Source: Bin5 sp022821545 (lineage in GTDB: Bacteria; Chloroflexota; Anaerolineae; Caldilineales; Caldilineaceae). Taken from it: 64,000 nucleotides of DNA. The stretch covers positions 3,658,001 through 3,722,000 of the forward strand of contig CAXXLO010000002.1 of assembly GCA_963664085.2 (NCBI GenBank), written 5' to 3'. Positions 25,952 through 34,160 of this stretch are shown piece by piece (the first letter of the stretch is position 1; the number at the start of each line of letters is the position of its first letter). Under the pieces are notes generated by a model. It did not search any database. It saw only the letters and a list, made by a program, of their open reading frames with translations, and had not been told where the DNA came from. The translations under genes were made by a program, and so were the position numbers.

Positions 25952-26842
25952 ATGATGGACAGAGAATCAGTTCTTGAGAAATTCAAGACGTTGAATCTCT
26001 TTAGAAATGACGGAGTAAGGGCACCGCACAAGCCCCTGCTGGTAATCCTCGCCATCGGTGAATTGCTGCGGGGCAAGGGACGCCTGCTGCCATATTCTGA
26101 GATCGACACCAAACTTGGAAAGCTACTGAGCGAGTACGGCCCCAGGCGGACGAGCCAAGGAACACAGTACCCGTTTTGGCGGCTTCAAAATGACGGCATT
26201 TGGATCGTTTCCGATGCCAAGAGGGTTCGCCGAACAGGCAGTGGGGACGCATTCAAGAGGGATTTGATCGACTACAATGTTCATGGAGGATTTACCAAGG
26301 AAATGGCCAGCCTACTTCAGGCAGACTCTGATCTCTCTATTGAAATTGTTCAGGGATTGTTGGACGGGCACTTTCCAGACACGTGGCATGAAGACATTTT
26401 GCAGAGTGCCGGGATCGAGCTGACTGCTAAAGGCGTCATTCGCCAGAGACGCGACCCGAAGTTTCGGGAGAATATCTTGAAAGCCTATGAGTATCGCTGC
26501 GCCGTATGCGGCTTCGACGTGAGATTGGGGCTTCAGCCTGTCGCTTTGGAGGCCGCCCACATAAAATGGCATCAAGCCGGAGGCCCCGATGTAGAAGTGA
26601 ACGGACTGGCGCTATGTTCGCTTCACCACAAACTATTCGACCGCGGCGCTTTCACATTGTCCGACGAACTGGAGATTCTCGTTTCCGAAAACGCGCATGG
26701 TTCCGCAGGCTTTCAGGAGTGGCTAATGCGTTTCCATGGTGAGAAGCTCAACTTTCCACAGCGACAGACCTACTATCCCAACGCAGACTACACCCACTGG
26801 CACCTAAACGAAGTGTTTCAGGGAGACTATCGCGAACGCTGA
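25952..26842 (+). CDS. HNH endonuclease of the phosphorothioate-DNA-binding (SBD-HNH, ScoMcrA-like) family
   Basis: 296-aa predicted Type IV restriction enzyme. The amino-terminal half has the signature blocks of the sulfur-binding domain family: RAPHKPLLVILAIGELLRG (about 23-41), LPYSEID, and YPFWRLQNDGIW (73-84). The carboxy-terminal HNH domain has CxxC (C183, C186), EAAHIKWHQAGGPD with H203, and NGLALCSLHHKLFD with N217 and H225/H226. Characterised relatives bind phosphorothioated DNA through the first domain and cut nearby. Starts at 25952 and 25955 are both possible. The gene is divergent from, and 1.2 kb away from, a phosphorothioation gene cluster, so it is either the paired reader/effector or an independent enzyme acting on foreign sulfur-marked DNA. 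Family call is firm; the relation to the neighbours is inference. Confidence 0.85.
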   Translation: MMDRESVLEKFKTLNLFRNDGVRAPHKPLLVILAIGELLRGKGRLLPYSEIDTKLGKLLSEYGPRRTSQGTQYPFWRLQNDGIWIVSDAKRVRRTGSGDAFKRDLIDYNVHGGFTKEMASLLQADSDLSIEIVQGLLDGHFPDTWHEDILQSAGIELTAKGVIRQRRDPKFRENILKAYEYRCAVCGFDVRLGLQPVALEAAHIKWHQAGGPDVEVNGLALCSLHHKLFDRGAFTLSDELEILVSENAHGSAGFQEWLMRFHGEKLNFPQRQTYYPNADYTHWHLNEVFQGDYRER

Positions 26843-26858
26843 CCGCCTTCCCTGACCA

Positions 26859-27107
26859 GTGCCGGACGTGGACTTCTACTGCAACGGCTACTCCCCCTGG
26901 CCCGGCGCAACGGACGCGCATCTGATGCGGCTCTCCATGTACGAGCGCACGCCCGACACGATGAACGTCAGACACGGCGCCCAGTTCAGCGTGTCCACGC
27001 GCCTGAAGGGATTCGCTCGCTACGGCGGGGCGTTTGATTTCCTGGGCGAGGGCCACTTTTTCGGACAGATCGGCGAGATTCGCATTTCGTCCATCAAGAG
27101 GTACTGA
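26859..27107 (+). pseudogene. Fragment of a beta-propeller glycosidase-like gene joined to a LamG-like tail
   Basis: A short open frame of 82 codons directly behind the HNH gene. Its first 36 residues are almost the same as residues in the complete propeller protein at 27149-28546, because of the 109-base repeat described separately. After DTMNV the text departs and ends GQIGEIRISSIKRY, which is the typical last strand of a LamG/concanavalin-like domain. No ribosome site precedes the GTG at 26859. It therefore looks like a leftover of a decayed or recombined multi-domain glycosidase gene at the right edge of the island. Confidence 0.6.
26861..26969 (+). repeat. 109-bp direct repeat, copy 1
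   Basis: Matches 27853-27961 (offset 992 bases) at 107 of 109 positions by eye; both differences fall in the codons for DF versus DI. The match ends abruptly on both sides. Copy 2 lies inside an intact gene, so copy 1 is the displaced one. It marks the boundary between the defence island and the metabolic genes. Confidence 0.9.
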
Positions 27108-27148
27108 CCTTTTCGGAAGCCATTTTCGGTCCAATGAGGAGAAAAATC

Positions 27149-28546
27149 GTGAGAAACTGGGGTCTTGGCCGCGGGAAATGGGTGTTTGTCGACTGGATTG
27201 GCGTGGAACCGGGCTACGGTACGGAGTGGGGCGGCGCAGTTAGCGAGGGCTGGAGCGTTCCACATGGGATAACGCTCAAAGTCCACGAGCCCACGGTAGA
27301 TCCCTCGCCGGTGATCGTTGCCGACCGGCCCTGGGAGCAGGGCTATATATCTCCGTACTCGACGTTTCTTGAGGATGGAGGGACGCTCCGGTGCTGGTAC
27401 GAAAACGGCGGCGGAATCGGCTATGCCGAGTCGCACGACGGCGTCGAATGGGAGAAACCGAACCTGGGCCTTCAGGCGTGGAACGGGTCGACCGACAACA
27501 ACCTGATCGACATTAACCGTCACGGCCACGGCATCTTTATCGATCCCGCATCCGCCCCGTCCGAACGGTACAAAATGGTCAGCTGCCACTGGACCGAGAC
27601 CGAGCGTAAGGTCCTTGGCGCCATTTCCGCGGACGGCCTGCACTGGACGCCCATGGTCATGCCTATTATGGAGTATCAGCATGCCGACACCCAGAACATT
27701 GGCCACTACGATGTGGAAAGGGCCGAATATATACTCTACACCCGCCAGATGGATGGGAAGTCGAACCGCCGCGGCGTCAACCCTGTGGCAACGGACAGCT
27801 TTCGGCGCTTTGAAAAGTCCGTACCGGTCTTGGAGAACAGTCCACTGGACGCGCCGGACGTGGATATCTACTGCAACGGCTACTCCCCCTGGCCCGGCGC
27901 AACGGACGCGCATCTGATGCGGCTCTCCATGTACGAGCGCACGCCCGACACGATGAACGTCCATCTGGCCACCAGCCGCGACGGCATCGCCTGGCACAGG
28001 CCCCAGGGCCGTAACGCCTGGATCGAAACGGTGCCATCCGCCCAGGGAGCATACAAGACGGTCTATGCCTGCGCCGGGGTTGTGCCGACGGGCGCGGGGG
28101 AGTGGTCCACGTACGTTGGCGTGAACCGGATGTTGCACAACGAACCGGTGGAACGGAGGACGGGCGCGCCGGGCGAGTCGGGGCTGGTACGCGCGGCGGT
28201 GCGCGAGGACGGGTTCGTCTCGGTTTCCAGCCGGGGGCGCGGCGGCTTCTGGACGGTTCCTTTCGAGCTGAACTCGGATTCGATCGGCATCAATGCGGAT
28301 ACCCTTTATTCCGGCTTCCTGCGCTGCCAGATCCTGTCCTCCAGTCCCGGAGACGTCGGCAGCGACACTCGGTTCATCCACACCATCGAGGGCTACACGC
28401 TTGAAGAGTGCCAGCCGATAGTCGGGAATCAGATTGACGCTCCTCTAACGTGGAACGGAAGCGCCGACTTGAGCCAACTGCGGGGCCAGACAGTCCGCCT
28501 CAGGTTTGACTTGTACAAGGCTGATCTGTACGCAATAAAGTTCTAA
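27149..28546 (+). CDS. Five-bladed beta-propeller glycosidase-like protein (GH32/GH43-like)
   Basis: About 465 aa. The sequence has the repeating blade texture of GH32/43/68-type propellers: YAESHDGVEWEKPNLG near residue 93 and FEDGGTLRCWYEN-like 'LEDGGTLRCWYEN' before it, and a second S-x-DG-x-x-W repeat, ISADGLHWTP. The carboxy-terminal jelly-roll-like part ends RLRFDLYKADLYAIKF, a closing motif shared with the propeller proteins at 29713 and 35080. Start: GTG 27149 has GAGGAG seven bases before it; ATG 27134 is possible but has no good ribosome site. I see no signal peptide. Acid residues typical of catalysis cannot be assigned with confidence. The gene contains copy 2 of the 109-base repeat at 27853-27961. 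Confidence 0.7.
   Translation: MRNWGLGRGKWVFVDWIGVEPGYGTEWGGAVSEGWSVPHGITLKVHEPTVDPSPVIVADRPWEQGYISPYSTFLEDGGTLRCWYENGGGIGYAESHDGVEWEKPNLGLQAWNGSTDNNLIDINRHGHGIFIDPASAPSERYKMVSCHWTETERKVLGAISADGLHWTPMVMPIMEYQHADTQNIGHYDVERAEYILYTRQMDGKSNRRGVNPVATDSFRRFEKSVPVLENSPLDAPDVDIYCNGYSPWPGATDAHLMRLSMYERTPDTMNVHLATSRDGIAWHRPQGRNAWIETVPSAQGAYKTVYACAGVVPTGAGEWSTYVGVNRMLHNEPVERRTGAPGESGLVRAAVREDGFVSVSSRGRGGFWTVPFELNSDSIGINADTLYSGFLRCQILSSSPGDVGSDTRFIHTIEGYTLEECQPIVGNQIDAPLTWNGSADLSQLRGQTVRLRFDLYKADLYAIKF
27853..27961 (+). repeat. 109-bp direct repeat, copy 2 (inside the propeller gene)
   Basis: Partner of 26861-26969. Here it encodes an ordinary blade of the intact propeller protein, so this is the parental copy. 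Near-identity implies a recent duplication or conversion event. Confidence 0.9.
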
Positions 28547-28580
28547 CTGCCAGACAAATCGATCTGCCAGACAAATCGCT
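28547..28580 (+). repeat. 17-bp tandem duplication
   Basis: Two 17-base units, CTGCCAGACAAATCGAT and CTGCCAGACAAATCGCT, starting at the first base after the propeller gene's stop codon. They differ at one position. Other 17-base-period duplications occur at 28694 and 34127. Confidence 0.85.
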
Positions 28581-28693
28581 GAGCGGAGCGGGGGACGGAA
28601 GCAAGCGTTCCTTCATGCACCCGCGGGACATGCTTGACCCTCAATCCCAGATTGTATACACTTCCGTGGAAAGACTGTGGACCAGCACTTTGA

Positions 28694-28744
28694 CAATGAA
28701 AACAAAGTGACACTGAAAACAGAGTGACGCTGAAAACAAAGTGA
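28694..28744 (+). repeat. Three 17-bp tandem repeats in the leader of the PhyH gene, first unit encoding a mini-ORF
   Basis: Units at 28694-28710, 28711-28727 and 28728-28744 share the core TGAAAACA-A/G-AGTGA. The first unit reads ATG AAA ACA AAG TGA, a four-codon open frame; the next two have CTG in place of ATG. They end 14 bases before the PhyH start codon and overlap its ribosome-site region (GTGAGGG). They could be binding sites or a small leader, but simple duplication is equally possible. Confidence 0.7.
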
Positions 28745-28758
28745 GGGACTGAACGACC

Positions 28759-29661
28759 ATGCGATCAATGACCGTTGCAGACGGGACGAAGGTCACGATG
28801 TCGGGGCACGAGCTTGTTTTTGGCGAGAATATTTTTGCGCCGCGTGACGCGAACGACATCGCAGGGGACATGGCGGCGCTGCGCGCCAGGATCGAGGAGG
28901 ACGGCTACCTGTTGATTCGCGATTTTTACGACCGCGATGCAGTTATGGCCGCCCGCGCAGACATTCTCTCCTATCTGGCTGAGGAGGGCTGCCTGGATCC
29001 GGAGGCACCACCTGAAGAGGGTGTAATTGGTCCCGGAAACGAAGGCGCGGCGCTGCGCCACGAGGTTGTCGTCAACATGCACGCGTACCTGCGGGTGGTC
29101 AATTCGGAGCGGGTCATGGCATTCTTCGAGGCGTTTCTCGGCGGCCCGACTTTGACACTGGACCACAAGTGGCCGCGGGCGGTGAGGCGGGCCCACAGCA
29201 CGGGCGCACACTACGACGTCGTGTTCATGGGCGCAGGCACAAAGGCGCTATACACGGTGTGGACGCCCCTGGACGATCTGTCACTCGAAATGGGACCGCT
29301 GGCCTTCTGCCCGGGGTCCAACAAGCTGGACGTCCTGCGCCGCACTTACGGGACCGCCGACGCCCACAATGACGTGACCGACGGCCACCTCAGCCGCAAC
29401 CCCCTTGAGCTGATCGAGAAGTTCGGTGTCAAGTGGTCGTCGACGCCGTTTGGCGCGGGCGACGTCATTATCTTCGGCATGTACTTTCTGCACGGCTCCC
29501 TCGACAACGTCTCCAACCGCTACCGACTCAGCACGGACAACCGCTACCAGCTGGCCTCCGAACCGGTCGACGAACGCCACATGGGACAACATCCCGACCA
29601 GATTCCCAAGGCCGAAAACCGCAAGACCATGGCCGAGATGCGCGAAAAGTGGGGAATTTGA
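28759..29661 (+). CDS. Phytanoyl-CoA dioxygenase (PhyH)-family Fe(II)/2-oxoglutarate oxygenase
   Basis: 300-aa non-haem iron oxygenase with a double-stranded beta-helix. The iron-binding triad is visible as H-x-D in GAHYDVV (about residue 155) and the distal histidine in FLHGSLDNVSNRYR, with the following arginine placed to hold 2-oxoglutarate. The amino-terminal part IEEDGYLLIRDF is the typical entry helix and strand of the family. Bacterial PhyH proteins hydroxylate small molecules such as ectoine or alkyl compounds; the substrate here is unknown. It stands between two propeller glycosidase-like genes, with a short tandem repeat before the start. It is one of four PhyH proteins in the window, and they are not close copies of each other. 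Confidence 0.85.
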   Translation: MRSMTVADGTKVTMSGHELVFGENIFAPRDANDIAGDMAALRARIEEDGYLLIRDFYDRDAVMAARADILSYLAEEGCLDPEAPPEEGVIGPGNEGAALRHEVVVNMHAYLRVVNSERVMAFFEAFLGGPTLTLDHKWPRAVRRAHSTGAHYDVVFMGAGTKALYTVWTPLDDLSLEMGPLAFCPGSNKLDVLRRTYGTADAHNDVTDGHLSRNPLELIEKFGVKWSSTPFGAGDVIIFGMYFLHGSLDNVSNRYRLSTDNRYQLASEPVDERHMGQHPDQIPKAENRKTMAEMREKWGI

Positions 29662-29712
29662 ACCGGCCTAGACTGACATTAACAACTTTTCTTACAGGGA
29701 CTCCATTGCGCC

Positions 29713-31356
29713 ATGACCGTTCCCGAGCCCAAGAGCCGCAGCGAGCAACGCGACATTCAACAGAAGACCGACGCCATCTTGCGCGGCGAGCGGCCCGTCG
29801 ACAGGGACTACCCCTACATTCCCCCCGACTACGAGGTCCCGTTCCCGCACATCGGGACCGACAGACAGCTGTTTCTGGACAATTTCATTCTCGATCATCT
29901 TGACGGCGTCAAGAGGGAGCTGTGCGCGCCGCAGAAGGCACCCGAACCACTGCTCTCCTTTACGGACCTTCCATGGGAGCAGGTACAGTTCAACCCGGGC
30001 ACGGCCGGCGTGGTCCACGATCCCGACGACGGGCTGTTCAAAATGTGGTACTGGCAGGGCCTGGCCGGCGAACCTTTCAACACCAGCCAGGTGCTCTGCT
30101 ACGCTGAATCAAAGGACGCCCTCCACTGGGAGAAACCGCTGCGGGATGACTGTATCCCTTTTCAGGGCCATACCGCCACCAACATCGTACACCCGGACGT
30201 CTCCCAGTCCGGGCTGGCACTGAACCACGACCGCAGCGACAGCGAGCGAAAGTACCTGCTCGTGAACTGGCCGCCGAAAACGGCAGCCAAGCGACCGCCC
30301 GGCAGCCCGCGCCTCTCCAGCGTCGACGCCTCGCCCGACGGCATTCACTGGCAGACGATCAGCGAAGAGAGCCGCCTGCCCCATCACCACGAGCAGAAGA
30401 TAATCTGGGACGAAGGCATACAGCGCTATATAGGCTACAGCCAGTACTCCCACCACCAGGATTTCCTGTACCGCAAACGTCAGATTGGCCGCCAGGAGAG
30501 CGCCGACTTCATCAACTGGTCGCCCAAGGAGGTGGTCCTGTCGGCAGACTGGGACGCCAAACTTCCGCCCGACATGGAGATGCACGACATGTCTGTGCGC
30601 AAGGTCGGGGGCCTGTACATCGGCATAACGTCAGAGTTCCTGGCAGAACCGTTCTGGCAGGAACGGGAGGGCCGCAACTGGCGCGATCAGGCGTTCGCCC
30701 GGCTCGGCCTCTACACGAGCCGCGACGGCAGACGCTGGCAGCGCGCCGGCGGCCCCGGCCCCTGGGTGGATACCGGCGCGCCGGGCGAACAGGACTACGG
30801 CTTCGCCTGCTTCACACCGGCCGGCGAGCTGGTCCACAACGGCAAGCTGGTCATCCCCTACAGCGCCAATCCCCAGAAGCAGAGCTGGCTGCAACAGGGA
30901 CCGCCCACTCCACTCTATCCGCAAGAGGCGTACAGGCTTCAGCAGGAGGCATGGCACGCCCGCGAGGCGCTGCAGGACGGTCCCATTCCCAAACGAGCCG
31001 TGGGCGGACTGATCCTGCGCGAGGACGGCTGGGCAAAGCTCACCCCGGACTATGAGAGCGGCCAGGTCTACACCAAGCAGTTCGTCTTTGAAGGGGATGC
31101 GCTGCGCGTGAACGCCGACTGCAGCTACGGTTACGTGCGGGTCGAACTCCTCGACCCAACGTTCGCCCCCTACGAAGGTTTCTCAGCCGAGCTGTGCGAC
31201 GCGCTCACCGGCGCGGCGGACGAAATCTGGCACACGGTCAGCTGGCAAGGCAAGAGCGATCTGCGCGCCCTGTGGAACAGGCCGGTACGCATCCGCTTCA
31301 CCCTGCGTGAAGCCAGCATTTACGCTTTTCAGTTTTTCGAATCCATGTCAGAATGA
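29713..31356 (+). CDS. Beta-propeller glycosidase-like protein, paralogue of 35080-36795
   Basis: 547 aa. Clear sequence kinship with the gene at 35080: both have LFLDN-[FY]-ILD, PxxGLFKMW/PDDRLFKMW blades, ASPDGI-[HN]-WQ, and RQESADFINWSPK in the same order. Repeats such as ESKDALHWEKPLR and SRDGRRWQRA show the five-bladed propeller texture of GH32/43-like proteins. The end RIRFTLREASIYAFQFFE is the shared closing motif of a carboxy-terminal jelly-roll. No signal peptide is seen. Relatives in Planctomycetes, Lentisphaerae and similar genomes are usually left as hypothetical. Hydrolysis of a plant or algal sugar is a guess from fold. The next gene starts 46 bases later. Confidence 0.7.
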   Translation: MTVPEPKSRSEQRDIQQKTDAILRGERPVDRDYPYIPPDYEVPFPHIGTDRQLFLDNFILDHLDGVKRELCAPQKAPEPLLSFTDLPWEQVQFNPGTAGVVHDPDDGLFKMWYWQGLAGEPFNTSQVLCYAESKDALHWEKPLRDDCIPFQGHTATNIVHPDVSQSGLALNHDRSDSERKYLLVNWPPKTAAKRPPGSPRLSSVDASPDGIHWQTISEESRLPHHHEQKIIWDEGIQRYIGYSQYSHHQDFLYRKRQIGRQESADFINWSPKEVVLSADWDAKLPPDMEMHDMSVRKVGGLYIGITSEFLAEPFWQEREGRNWRDQAFARLGLYTSRDGRRWQRAGGPGPWVDTGAPGEQDYGFACFTPAGELVHNGKLVIPYSANPQKQSWLQQGPPTPLYPQEAYRLQQEAWHAREALQDGPIPKRAVGGLILREDGWAKLTPDYESGQVYTKQFVFEGDALRVNADCSYGYVRVELLDPTFAPYEGFSAELCDALTGAADEIWHTVSWQGKSDLRALWNRPVRIRFTLREASIYAFQFFESMSE

Positions 31357-31402
31357 CGGCAGACCAGCAATTATGTCCTGAAAGAACAGAAAGGAGCCGA
31401 AG

Positions 31403-33046
31403 ATGGGAACAGATCTGAAGGTCCACAATCCGATGGGCTACCCGCCGCAGATCGATCAGAAGCACCTGGCCCCGCGCGTCAGCGACCTGGCCGGCAAGAC
31501 GGTGTATCTCGTCGACTGCCGCTTTGACGACGGCGACATCCTGGTCGAGCAGATGGCCAACTGGTTCCGCGACAACCGGCCCGACATCAACGTCGAGGTG
31601 CGGCGCAAGTCGGGCGTCTATACTGAACGGGACGAGAATCTCTACAAGGAGATCCAGCAGAAAGGAGCGGGGGCGGTCATGGCCGTCGGCCATTGAAGTA
31701 CCTGCGCGCCGGCGGTCGCCGACCAATGCATTATTCTGGAAACCGAGTACAACGTTCCGACAGCCTCCATCCAGACGGGGATATTCCTGGACCTGGTGAA
31801 GGCCTCCACGCTTCAGCAGGGCATTCCTTATTTGCGGCACGCGTTTGTGCCGCAGCCGGTGATGGGCCGGTCGCCGGCCCAATTGAGAGCGTACGTCGAC
31901 GGTCCTGACGACATAACGGGCCGTCCCTTCATGGGCGAAGTTATCGCCGCGCTGACCCGGCCGCGGACGGGCGACGAGACCCGCAGCCACGACTTCGACC
32001 GCTCGACACCGCGTTTCGTCGAGCCGGACACGGAGGAGAACCTGAACCGGCTCTTCGCCGAGAATCTCTGGACCGACATGCTGCCGATCATCCTCCCCAC
32101 CGAGGCGCGCGTCGCCGCGATGTTGGAGGGCACGAGCCGCAGCCCCGACACGGTGGTAGGCCGGATGCGCCCGACGGGAACCCGCGAGGCCTGGGAGTAC
32201 ACGGTGGAAAAGGTGGCGGTCAACGCGGTGATGGCCGGCGCCAAACCGGAGTACCTGCCGGTCATTCTGGCGCTGGCGGCCACAGGCGCCTCGGCGCGGG
32301 CCAGCACGACCAGCTCCGCCGCCGCGATGGCAGTCGTCAACGGTCCCGTCCGGCATGAGATCGAGATGAATTGGGGCATCGGCGCGATGGGACCCTACAA
32401 CCACGCCAACGCCACAATCGGCCGCGCCTTCGGTCTGCTCTCGCAGAACCTGCAGGGCGGCTCGGTACCCAAAGAGACCTATCTCGGCTCCCAGGGCAAC
32501 AATTACGCGTACAACAGCGTGACCTTCGCGGAAAACGAGGAACGCAGCCCGTGGGTACCGTTCCACGTCCAGCATGGATTCGAGGCCGACCAGAGCGCGG
32601 TCAGCGTTTTCGGTGGCTGCCGTTCGACGGCCTTCAATCTCGGCCTGCGGGCGAAGCACTGGGAGGATCATGTACGCAACATGCTGCGGGGCCTCAACCC
32701 GCATAACCCGCCCACCTTCGTGCTCGATCCAATCACCGCGCAGCAGTTCATCGATCGCGGCGGCTTCGATACCAAGGAGAAGCTGATCCAGTGGGTATAC
32801 GAAAATGCCACCATGCCGGCCGGCGTCTACTGGGACTACCAGCTGATCGAGAATTACGTTTACCCGCACGCGCTCAACGGCGTCGAGCCCTACGCCACCA
32901 AGCTCCAGGCCGCGAGCGATGAGTTGATCCCCATTTACAAGCCTGACGAGATCCACGTCGTGGTCGTCGGGGGGGAGACCAACGGCTACTGGCGGATCAT
33001 GGGCTGCAACTATGCGGGCACAGCTTCGGTCGACGACTGGCGTTGA
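31403..33046 (+). CDS. Selenocysteine-containing UGSC-like protein (in-frame UGA at 31694-31696)
   Basis: The frame from ATG 31403 (AAAGGAG nine bases upstream) meets one TGA at codon 98 and then stays open, in the same frame, to the TGA at 33044-33046: 547 residues if the UGA is read as selenocysteine. Around it the protein reads AVGH-U-S-T-C-APAVAD, a U-x-x-C redox motif (U98, C101) placed as in UGSC-family selenoproteins, followed by the family's ILETEYNVPTASIQTGIF-type helix-strand. A stem-loop follows at 31710-31721. The carboxy-terminal ~400 residues form a second, unrecognised domain with a Gly/Ala-rich helix region. Function is unknown; redox chemistry on a thiol or selenol is likely. 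SelA, SelB, SelC and SelD are not in the window. Confidence 0.85.
31694..31721 (+). promoter_or_regulatory. Recoding UGA with SECIS-like hairpin
   Basis: The UGA at 31694-31696 is followed by CGGC-GGUC-GCCG at 31710-31721, a four-base-pair stem closing a GGUC loop 18-21 bases after the UGA. In the E. coli fdhF element, which SelB recognises, the loop also begins GGUC and lies at almost the same distance. The lower stem here is imperfect. The sequence also encodes conserved protein, so the match is suggestive rather than proven. Confidence 0.65.
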
Positions 33047-33302
33047 GTGAGCGCCGGTACAGGTCAAGCGGCGCCCGGTCCGTGCGGTAGGGAATCAGGG
33101 GCGCCGAACGACGCATAAGGCGGTCTGCCAGAGGCAAGAGCGGGCAGGGCATGTGGAGCAAGTCCGATTTCCACCTGCCCTGCCTAATTGATCCTATCCC
33201 GTTTCCAGCGCTGAAGGGCCAGTTCAGTTTGGCCGGCAGAGCGGAGGCGCGCAGGGCAGGTGTCGCGCAGGGCAGGCGTCGCGCCCGGAAGGAGGAGGTG
33301 AA

Positions 33303-34103
33303 ATGGAAGAGATTACTCAACTGCGGCTGGAGGGGTACTGCCTGGTGAAAGGCGTCATTCCGCAGGAGGAGGTTGGCCGGATCCGCCTGGACGTCGACGG
33401 CGCCAGGAGCGCGGGCATGGAGGCCTACGAGAAACTGGACTGGTCGGCGGTTACCCATATGCAGTCGCTGGCGCCCTATTTCGCCGAGCCGCGTATACTA
33501 CAGGTCGCGCGCACGGCGTTCAATCATGCCAAGGTGCGCATCTCGCAGACCGAGTTCAAGAGCGTACCGCCGCGGAGCAACCCGCCTGAATGGCGTAACT
33601 TTCACTCCGACTGGCCGCACGACCTGACCGATCGCTCCTACTGCGGCCTGGTAAACCAGCCTTTCCCCGACATGGTGATGAGTCTCACATCGATCTGGAT
33701 GCTTTCGCCGTTCACCCCGGAAAACGGCGCCACCTGGGTGGTGCCCCGCACGCATCGCGACCCGCGCAATCCGAGGGGCGAGGGGGACGGCATCGACGGC
33801 TTCAGCCCGATTCCCCACGAAGAGCAGGTCTGCGGCGACGCCGGAGACGTTCTGCTCATCGACAGCCGGGTCTGGCACTCGGTCGGCCCGAATCAGACCG
33901 ATGAGATCAGGTCCTGCGTGGTGGCCCGCTACTCTCCGTGGTGGCTGAGCGTGGAGTACGGAAAGCGCAACTGCGCGTTCGTGCCCGCCCACATTTTTGA
34001 TTCGTTTCCGGCGGGTGTGCAGGATCTTTATGCGCACCGGCGGGTCAAGAACGAGCCGCTCGCAATCGGAGAACCGTGTCAGCAGCAGTATGCAGAGAGG
34101 TGA
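33303..34103 (+). CDS. PhyH-family Fe(II)/2-oxoglutarate oxygenase
   Basis: 266 aa. The opening LRLEGYCLVKGVIPQEEV matches the amino-terminal strand of phytanoyl-CoA-dioxygenase-like proteins. The first iron ligands are H-x-D in NFHSDWPHD (about residue 100), and the distal histidine is in DSRVWHSVGPN, with ENGATWVVPRTHR, the family's 'ENG' strand and turn, between them. A very strong ribosome site (GGAGGAGG, 33289-33299) precedes ATG 33303. It follows the selenoprotein by 256 bases of GC-rich leader containing a 16-base-period repeat (33248-33279). Closest in texture to the PhyH protein at 47696-48508 (both have DWP after the iron histidine). Substrate unknown. Confidence 0.85.
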   Translation: MEEITQLRLEGYCLVKGVIPQEEVGRIRLDVDGARSAGMEAYEKLDWSAVTHMQSLAPYFAEPRILQVARTAFNHAKVRISQTEFKSVPPRSNPPEWRNFHSDWPHDLTDRSYCGLVNQPFPDMVMSLTSIWMLSPFTPENGATWVVPRTHRDPRNPRGEGDGIDGFSPIPHEEQVCGDAGDVLLIDSRVWHSVGPNQTDEIRSCVVARYSPWWLSVEYGKRNCAFVPAHIFDSFPAGVQDLYAHRRVKNEPLAIGEPCQQQYAER

Positions 34104-34126
34104 GCAACCCCGGCGGGCGTTTCAGG

Positions 34127-34160
34127 CTTTGCCAATCTACATACTTTGCCAATCTACATC
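34127..34160 (+). repeat. 17-bp tandem duplication
   Basis: CTTTGCCAATCTACAT-A at 34127-34143 is repeated as CTTTGCCAATCTACAT-C at 34144-34160. It lies where two convergent genes meet and covers the stop codon of the minus-strand gene, so a copy change would alter that gene's end. Confidence 0.85.

Noticed and set aside
28634..28660. Sigma-70 promoter (TTGACC ... TATACA) before the PhyH gene
   Set aside because: The spacer is only 15 bases and there is no supporting context, so I did not list it as a feature.
28694..28744. CRISPR-like repeats
   Set aside because: Units are only 17 bases, directly adjoining, with no spacers and no cas genes.
31694..31696. Plain nonsense mutation in the UGSC-like gene
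   Set aside because: Considered, but the UGA falls exactly at the redox position, a cysteine is three residues on, and a GGUC-loop hairpin follows at the right distance; selenocysteine is the better explanation.
31298..33067. Long antisense open frame (589 codons) opposite the selenoprotein
   Set aside because: It is a GC-rich shadow with no family resemblance, and the plus strand encodes a recognisable protein throughout.
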